64,000 nt of DNA from the NCBI RefSeq assembly GCF_026151205.1, contig NC_087077.1, positions 372,001 to 436,000 on the forward strand, in the 5' to 3' direction. The notes under the pieces are model-generated. The model ran no database searches and was not told the DNA's origin. It saw only the letters and a list, made by a program, of their open reading frames with translations. Numbering within the stretch: position 1 is the first letter of the stretch; every line of letters begins with the position of its first letter. Shown in pieces: positions 57,873 through 64,000 of the stretch. Source of the stretch: Bolinopsis microptera (taxonomy: Eukaryota > Ctenophora > Tentaculata > Lobata > Bolinopsidae). A program made the position numbers and the translations under genes.

Positions 57873-60687
57873 TTAAGCGCCGACAGGGGTGGTAGGGTCT
57901 AACTGCTGGAGCAGTTCCACGATGTAGTTACAGATAGAACCCGGACCAGGCTGTCCTCCTGAGAAAAGTAATGGTATTGACTGTTGAAGATTGTGCGAAT
58001 ATGATCATTAAGGAAATGGCATCTGACGACTACAGAAAATACTCAAATGTATAATATAACGACACCAGTGATAACATTGAGAATTTTTACCTTGTTCAGA
58101 TATCTGAGCAGTAACATGTCTGAAGTGATTCTGAATCTCTGGGCCATGTAATCGTTTGGCATTAGCTCTGCTCCGGCCCTCTTCGTTGTGCCGGTCTGGG
58201 ACTCAAATACCATGGGAATTGTTACCGGATTATTGGGTCGTTGAGGGTGTTCTAGTTGTATCTGAAAATGAAATAGAAGATTATGTTTGAAACCGATTTT
58301 TGAAAGCGAAATTTTGACTTTAATTATTCATATACCAATGTGGATCGTTGATGTAATATCTGGATAGGAACAATATTTATGAGCCACAATGTTGTGATGT
58401 TTAAAGTCCAAAATTTCTCTCTTCTCGTAAAAACGTAACAAGAATTGTTGACTCACAAAAAATAGTATCTTGTGATTGGAGAAGAGAGCACCGCACATGC
58501 CGGGCTGTAAAACATTGTTGGTAGACTGGACAACTGGAGGAACGAGTGGGAACCACTTCAAGTTCCATTGGAAGCGTGGGTTGGGCTCCTGGGAGGGAAA
58601 AAGTCAGAGTTAAATTCATTTTGTAGAGTGATTTTATTTATTTACAATTACTGTGGATTGTGGTTTATTTAATAACTTAAATTGTTCAACTAAACTGATG
58701 TAGATTCATTTTAATATGTAAACCCACCAGTTCAAGTGTCATGATGTTGATGAATTGCTGTAAGATGTCTTTAGGTGCGCCCAAAATACGCAGAAAACTA
58801 ATCAGGGCATTGTACTTGAAAGGATTAACGGCGATCTGAAATGAGACATCGTTAATGGTAATCATGGTAGTCCAGAGTAACGCGGTAAATAAGACATCGT
58901 TAATGGTAATCATGGTAGTCCAGAGTAACGCGGTAAATGAGACATCGTTAATGGTAATCATGGTAGCCCAGAGTAACGCGGTAAATGAGACATCGTTAAT
59001 GGTAATCATGGTAGTCTAGAGTAACGCGGTAAATGAGACATCGTTAATTGTAATCATGGTAGTCCAGAGTAACGCGGTAAATAAAACATCGTTAATGGTA
59101 ATCATGGTAGTCCAGAGTAACGCGGTAAATGAGACATCGTTAATTGTAATCATGGTAGTCCAGAGTAACGCGGTAAATGAGACATCGTTAAAGGTAATCA
59201 TGGTAGTCCAGAGTAACGCGGTAAATAAAACATCGTTAATGGTAATCATGGTAGTCCAGAGTAACGCGGTAAATGAGACATCGTTAATTGTAATCATGGT
59301 AGCCCAGAGTAACGCGGTAAATGAGACATCGTTAATGGTAATCATGGTAGCCCAGAGTAACGACTAACGCGGTAAATGAGACATCGTTAATTGTAATCAT
59401 GGTAGCCCAGAGTAACGCGGTAAATGAGACATCGTTAATGGTAATCATGGTAGTCCAGAGTAACGCGGTAAATAAAACATCGTTAATGGTAATCATGGTA
59501 GTCCAGAGTAACGCGGTAAATGAGACATCGTTAAAGGTAATCATGGTAGCCCAGAGTAACGCGGTAAATGAGACATCGTTAATTGTAATCATGGTAGTCC
59601 AGAGTAACGCAGTAAATGAGACATACGTTTGAAACTTGATTGGCATCAACAAACTCATCGCCATTTACGTTCGACAGAAATAATTTTCTGACTCCGTTTC
59701 TAAAAGCTAATTCTCAGCCGAGAAAACCAATAACATCAAAGTTCTGTCCTATTCCTACCTTTTCGGCGAAGTAAGCGACGAGCGTATCGATCATTTTTTT
59801 GTTCCAGAATCCATCTTTAGTTGGAGTAACGCTAAGTTGTAAGGACTGGAAATTATTGGGCTCGATACTGAACCTGAAGTCGGCATCAAGGTTATTATGA
59901 TGGACTGTAAAATAAAACTGATGCATTTACGATTTCTCAGAAACGGACAAAACAACGACAATAATTTCCGGAAAATGATTTCGTCTTAACTGAAATCCAT
60001 AACTCTACCTGTAGAAGCAACTCTACCTGTAGAAGCAAAGGTCGGAATGAAGAAGAGATGTTGACATTAGCTCGTTACTGCGTATTGATAATAACTGAAA
60101 TGTATGGTACTGATATTTAGGGGCTGTTAAGAAATTTCTGAGCAAATTCACATGCAGGACTGTGAATTGAGGGGACTGATAAACAAATATAAAGTGATAT
60201 ACAACAAGAGAACAATCAAATTAATAAAAAAAATTGTAATTTATTTATTTATATATATTTTTTAATCAAAGCACTAACATTTCGTATCTTATCAGGGATA
60301 GCACTGGCGATGTGTCGTTTCAGAAGGCATGCTGATATCAGATTCTCTAGAACGCAGCACCTTCTTTTGTCTGCGGCTTAAAACAATAAACTTACATCTA
60401 GACAATTTTACAACTTTACTAGCTTAATATAGTAACACATTTATGCTGAAATAGGAAGTCTAGTTTATAGACAATTCCACAGATAAGCAAATGGAATCAG
60501 TAAAATATGGCAAAATAAGGTGTTGGTTACTGACTTGTGTTGATGTTATCGCAGGTAAAGGGGTTGTTATAGTTGTTAAGTAGGGTGTTCAACATAGGCT
60601 TGTTGATAAAGAGGGTAGTGGAGTGGCGAGGTGTTCTGGACTTGTTGGAGTTGTTTGGACTCTGGGAGAACTGTCCGGCTGGCTGGC
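57873..60687 (-). CDS. MED14: Mediator complex subunit 14 (MED14), C-terminal exons
   Basis: MED14 is the backbone subunit joining head, middle and tail of Mediator, the nuclear co-activator of RNA polymerase II. Exons on the minus strand: 60687-60535, 60370-60279, 60094-60027, 59904-59759, 58835-58728, 58588-58457, 58261-58091 and 57980-57873 (stop TAA). Phases agree at every junction except 60027/59904, which is off by one base. Residues track the vertebrate C-terminus: LENLISACLLKRHIASAI, SLQLSVTPTKDGFWNKKMID, YNALISFLRILGAP then FINIMTLEL, FQWNLKWFPLVPP, ALFSNHKILFFIQL, NNPVTIPMVFESQTGTT, and CNYIVELLQQL before the end. The first exon here enters in phase 1, so upstream exons exist; the next ~700 bp hold none I can see, and two same-strand hydrolase genes follow. 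Family is certain; completeness is not. Confidence 0.9.
58838..59635. repeat. 48-bp array in a MED14 intron, abutting a 3' splice site
   Basis: About 16 copies of a 48-bp unit (AACGCGGTAAATGAGACATC, gttaatggtaatcatgg, tagtccagagt). On the MED14 sense strand each copy contains GTCTCATTTACCGCGTTACTC, similar to the real acceptor and exon start GTCTCATTTCAG / ATCGCCGTTAATC at 58836. Length is a multiple of three, giving chance frames on both strands. Confidence 0.93.
60007..60044 (-). repeat. 18-bp duplication of a MED14 5' splice site
   Basis: On the MED14 strand, TTGCTTCTACAG then GTAGAG is present twice in tandem, so two identical donors stand 18 bases apart (exon ends 60027 or 60009). An in-frame TAG in the extra copy means only the upstream donor (60027) avoids a stop. 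Confidence 0.8.
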
Positions 60688-60702
60688 CTGGAGAGAGTCA
60701 GT

Positions 60703-60861
60703 GTAATATCAGTGCACGTGATGTAATATCAGTGCACGTGATGTAATATCAGTGCACGTGATGTAATATCAGTGCACGTGATGTAATATCAGTGCACGTG
60801 ATGTAATATTAGTGCACGTGATGTAATATCAGTGCACGTGATGTAATATCAGTGCACGTGA
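60703..60861. repeat. 20-bp array with CACGTG, next to a MED14 acceptor
   Basis: Eight copies of ATGTAATATCAGTGCACGTG, one with atatt. The array lies about 15 bases upstream (in MED14 sense) of the acceptor ctctctccag of exon 60687. Each unit holds an E-box palindrome. Confidence 0.93.
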
Positions 60862-61411
60862 TGTGGCGTCATTTGAGATCGAGAGAGATTTTCCTAAAAC
60901 TTGGGTGGTTTCCGTTTAAGAACTGCATTTCTAATTTTTCGATTTAATCTGAAGCCAATCACTTTTCGTTTTCTACTTTTGTTATAATATCTTTTCATAA
61001 ATTTACTAAATAAAGCTGGTCAAAAAACGGGAAAATTTAAAAATCACTAAAGCTCTAATTACTTTTCATCATACATTACATGAACCGTTAAGAATATAAC
61101 TGTAAGTAAAATCGTTAGATCGAATTACAGTTTGATAATTGGATTTAAACAACAATGAACAAATTTATTCGGCTGAAATCAGTAGTCGAAAAACTAATTA
61201 AATATTTTAATAGAAAAATAAATAGTACAAAATCAAGATAACATCAAATTTGGCACAACTTAATCAAGAGTGTGATAAAGTATTAAAATATTTCACATTA
61301 TTTTTGAGAAAATGAGATATCAAACTTTAATAATGTACAGGAACTAGTTGTAGTGCAACCGAAATGTCTTCATCTAAACTATCCCAAATGTTTTAAACGA
61401 CTGTTTATTGT
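60862..61411. other. Between MED14 exons and the hydrolase gene
   Basis: AT-rich. The right part (about 61020-61395) is a diverged duplicate of 62790-63193 and is the 3' flank of the hydrolase gene. No MED14 exon was found. Confidence 0.5.
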
Positions 61412-62557
61412 TTACAGCTCGGAATGTCTATCAAGTAAAACAGTGTTAAAATCCTTCAACTCTCCTGAAATGTCCCTGAACCCATCCTCAAACCTCCCCT
61501 CCATCTTCACAGCAGATTTCACACCAGAAATATCATCCAAACACAGTTTCTTCACTGACAAGTCAGTGTAAGCCCTGTAGTAGACACATCTCCGCTCCAA
61601 ATCTTTAACAAGAGTCCACCAGTTGAAGGATGGTCGACCCAGTAGGCCAGTCTCCACAACTCCATAGGGAATATCAGCCGCGGCCATATGATGGAAAACC
61701 TGGACTATAGCCTCGTTAGTAGTGGCAGGTTTTGGAGCCAGGGCGAGAAGAGTAGCAGCCTTAACAAAGCGGGAAGGTGAAGTGTAATCCCCAGGTAGCC
61801 CCAACATTCCAGATCCGGTCCATTGTGGGCCATACGAGTAGTCCTCTCCCTCGGAAGAGTATTTGAACCCTTCTCTTCCTTTGTCATTCCTCTGGAAGTG
61901 AGGATAGTTCCTGAGATTGTTCATGTGCCAGGAGTAGGTTGGGGAGTTTGTCAGTACCCCGACTGTATTGTCATACCACTTCACTCCCTCTCCTTTAACA
62001 TGTTCCAGCACTAATCCTGCCCCGGTTTTGTCGTTTATGTTGAAGTGTATTGGCAACACGATTCCCAGATCATATCCCGCCCACACAGCTGGAAAATTGC
62101 CACTCTCCAGATCTTCTTTGACTTGTTTTACCGTTTCGTAAGTAGCCAGGATGTATGCAGGGATCATGGTCTGTGGAATGGCATTATCACATGCGGCACC
62201 AGAGATATCAGAAGGATCTATGTACTCAGCATTATCTTTGAAATAGAGAACGCTAGCTGAGACTCCTGCCTCATTTATCCCATCAGCTGTTGTATTGCAC
62301 CAGTTGCCACGAAATCTCCCCAGGAAAATAATCTCTTTGTAGCGGGTAGTAAAAGAAAAAGGAGCACCAGGACAGTTGGGAAGAGCGGGCGCTTCATGTT
62401 TAGTACCAGCAGGCTCCGTTACCATGTGGAAGTCCAGGGGAATACTAAACTCCAAGCTGCGTCCGAGTACTATGCCCCCATCCCCTGCTTTGACTCGGAT
62501 CTCTTGACATGACTCAGTTAGGGTTAGTAATGTGGCGAGAATAGCAAATCCTAACAT
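61412..62557 (-). CDS. Secreted choloylglycine hydrolase / penicillin acylase-like Ntn hydrolase, copy 1
   Basis: An amidase that would cleave an amide bond through an N-terminal cysteine; known relatives act on bile-salt conjugates, penicillin V or N-acyl homoserine lactones, and the substrate here is unknown. 381 aa in one exon. Residues 1-16 are a short hydrophobic signal peptide, and Cys17 follows at once, so cleavage would expose it as the nucleophile. From Cys17, Arg33 is 16 residues on, as in bile-salt hydrolase (Cys2/Arg18); the next catalytic-site acid is Glu36 (GRSLEF) where many members have Asp. Asn204 (VLTNSPTY) and Arg263 (GLPGDYTSPSRF) match the other conserved active-site residues. 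Extra cysteines (62, 87, 123, 324, 339) would suit an extracellular protein. The start ATG at 62557 is the only one giving a signal peptide directly before Cys17. The next gene is a tandem duplicate. Confidence 0.9.
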   Translation of the reverse strand: MLGFAILATLLTLTESCQEIRVKAGDGGIVLGRSLEFSIPLDFHMVTEPAGTKHEAPALPNCPGAPFSFTTRYKEIIFLGRFRGNWCNTTADGINEAGVSASVLYFKDNAEYIDPSDISGAACDNAIPQTMIPAYILATYETVKQVKEDLESGNFPAVWAGYDLGIVLPIHFNINDKTGAGLVLEHVKGEGVKWYDNTVGVLTNSPTYSWHMNNLRNYPHFQRNDKGREGFKYSSEGEDYSYGPQWTGSGMLGLPGDYTSPSRFVKAATLLALAPKPATTNEAIVQVFHHMAAADIPYGVVETGLLGRPSFNWWTLVKDLERRCVYYRAYTDLSVKKLCLDDISGVKSAVKMEGRFEDGFRDISGELKDFNTVLLDRHSEL

Positions 62558-63209
62558 AATGCACGAATCGATTAGAATAAAGTATTAAGTTTCAGTTCTT
62601 ACAAGACAAAAATTAACGAAAGCGCTCCGATAACCTGCAGTGAGACGTAGTCGAAACAATGAAGTACAGAAGGAGTAATTATTCTATTTTTGGCAAGGAC
62701 TCCGCGTCCAACAGGTGAGAAACGGATATCTAGCCATCTGCTAGAAATATGATTTTATATTATTAGATTTGGAGTGATAAACTTATTATATAGATTAAAA
62801 GGTTCGTTGGGTAATTACCATTGCTATCTCTAATTACTATCCGTCATATATCACATGAACCGTTAAAAATATAACTGCAAGTAAGATCAAGATAAAGTTG
62901 TTCAGTAAAATTCAATCATAAATTCCATTTAGAATCATTGGATTTAAAACGACAAATTGATTCGGCTGAAATCAGCAGTCAGTACTCTAAAAAGTAAAAG
63001 AATGTTGACATGCTTCCTCGATGAAAAGGGTTTTAGAAAATAAAATAGTACAAGATCAAGATTACATTTAATTTGGCACTACTTAATCAAGAGTGTGATA
63101 AAGTATTAAAGAATATTTAACATCATTTTCGAGAAAATGAGAAATCAAACTTTAAGTTTAATTATACTCTATAGTAATTTCTTGACTCTCTCAAACGACT
63201 GTTTATTGT
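62558..63209. other. Spacer between tandem hydrolase genes
   Basis: Holds the promoter region of copy 1 (minus strand) on the left and the 3' flank of copy 2 on the right; about 62790-63193 is a diverged duplicate of 61020-61395. No other feature was recognised. Confidence 0.6.
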
Positions 63210-64000
63210 TTACAGCTCGGAATGTCTATCAAGTAAAACAGTGTTAAAATCCTTCAACTCTCCTGAAATGTCCCTGAACCCATCCTCAAACCTCCCCTCC
63301 ATCTTCACAGCAGATTTCACACCAGAAATATCATCCAAACACAGTTTCTTCACTGACAAGTCAGTGTAAGCCCTGTAGTAGACACATCTCCGCTCCAAAT
63401 CTTTAACAAGAGTCCACCAGTTGAAGGATGGTCGACCCAGTAGGCCAGTCTCCACAACTCCATAGGGAATATCAGCCGCGGCCATATGATGGAAAACCTG
63501 GACTATAGCCTCGTTAGTAGTGGCAGGTTTTGGAGCCAGGGCGAGAAGAGTAGCAGCCTTAACAAAGCGGGAAGGTGAAGTGTAATCCCCAGGTAGTCCC
63601 AACATTCCAGATCCGGTCCATTGTGGGCCATACGAGTAGACCTCTCCCTCGGAAGAGTATTTGAACCCTTCTCTTCCTTTGTCATTCCTCTGGAAGTGAG
63701 GATAGTTCCTAAGATTGTTCATGTGCCAGGAGTAGGTTGGGGAGTTTGTCAGTACCCCGACTGTATTGTCATACCACTTCACTCCCTCTCCTTTAACATG
63801 TTCCAGCACTAATCCTGCCCCGGTTTTGTCGTTTATATTGAAGTGTATTGGCAACACTGCCCCAAACTCGTCTCCAGCCCACACAGCTGGAAACTTGCCA
63901 CTCTCCAGATCATCCTTGATTTGTTTGACCGTTTCGTAGGTAGCCAGGATGTATGCAGGGATCAAGGTCTGTGGAATGGCATTATCACATGCGGCACCAG
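63210..64000 (-). CDS. Secreted choloylglycine hydrolase-like Ntn hydrolase, copy 2 (5' end outside the window)
   Basis: Same frame as copy 1 is open from the window edge (GAACDNAIPQT) to TAA at 63210; it covers copy-1 residues 120-381. The TTG at 63965 is an internal Leu codon, not a start. Conserved Asn (VLTNSPTY) and Arg (LPGDYTSPSRF) are present; the nucleophile Cys lies outside the window. Differences from copy 1 cluster in residues 131-167 (eight changes, e.g. YDLGI to DEFGA), whereas residues 168-381 differ at only one position (Asp239 to Val). Confidence 0.9.
   Translation of the reverse strand, partial: GAACDNAIPQTLIPAYILATYETVKQIKDDLESGKFPAVWAGDEFGAVLPIHFNINDKTGAGLVLEHVKGEGVKWYDNTVGVLTNSPTYSWHMNNLRNYPHFQRNDKGREGFKYSSEGEVYSYGPQWTGSGMLGLPGDYTSPSRFVKAATLLALAPKPATTNEAIVQVFHHMAAADIPYGVVETGLLGRPSFNWWTLVKDLERRCVYYRAYTDLSVKKLCLDDISGVKSAVKMEGRFEDGFRDISGELKDFNTVLLDRHSEL

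Noticed and set aside
57957-57959. Acceptor ttttctcag at 57959 for the last MED14 exon
   Set aside because: It needs phase 1, but the preceding exon exits in phase 0; the acceptor at 57981 (cttcaacag) gives a matching phase and the same reading frame.
58686-59664. Several ~105-residue frames over the 48-bp array
   Set aside because: They are intronic repeat in MED14; 48 bp is 16 codons, so all such frames stay open by chance.
63210-63965. Start of hydrolase copy 2 at 63965
   Set aside because: That codon is TTG (Leu) and the frame continues upstream with conserved residues to the window edge.

Overview
This is a window of nuclear DNA from an AT-rich invertebrate animal. Conserved proteins are split by short GT-AG introns, there are non-LTR and DNA-transposon remnants, and there is no bacterial-style gene packing. 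I cannot name the species; the mix would suit a non-bilaterian or other marine invertebrate. Every functional call comes from reading translations and splice signals by eye; no database search was run.

Layout. (1) 1-14405 (+): an ERG/EAG-type (KCNH) voltage-gated K+ channel in at least 12 exons, running from a PAS domain through S1-S6 and a GFG pore to a C-linker and cyclic-nucleotide-binding homology domain; its first exon or exons lie left of the window. Its introns hold four large tandem arrays, and at least three of these carry copies of the gene's own splice junctions. (2) 14406-33235: mostly non-coding DNA with foldback/MITE elements, including a 728-bp near-perfect palindrome flanked by TTAA, a decayed multicopy transposon-like gene whose coding sequence has grown into minisatellites, several satellites, and a 5'-truncated LINE reverse transcriptase (-). 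(3) 33236-41390: few recognisable features apart from a probable non-autonomous element with subterminal repeats and small satellites. (4) 41390-50000: two diverged copies of a ~4.3-kb segment in tandem, the second with expanded satellites, ending at an intact intronless carbohydrate sulfotransferase gene (+). (5) 51640-56524: a LINE broken by hAT-type insertions, then five copies of a GC-rich ~115-130-bp element. (6) 57873-60687 (-): the 3' exons of MED14 (Mediator tail/backbone subunit), again with arrays touching splice sites. (7) 61412-64000 (-): two tandem intronless genes for secreted choloylglycine-hydrolase/penicillin-acylase-like Ntn hydrolases, the second cut by the window edge; they may lie inside a MED14 intron.

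The most unusual theme is tandem amplification that includes splice sites or exon edges: 3' splice sites in the 51-bp and 11-bp arrays, 5' splice sites in the 49-bp array and an 18-bp duplication, and coding segments in the 33-, 36- and 59-bp arrays. The channel, MED14, sulfotransferase and hydrolase genes have no obvious shared pathway.
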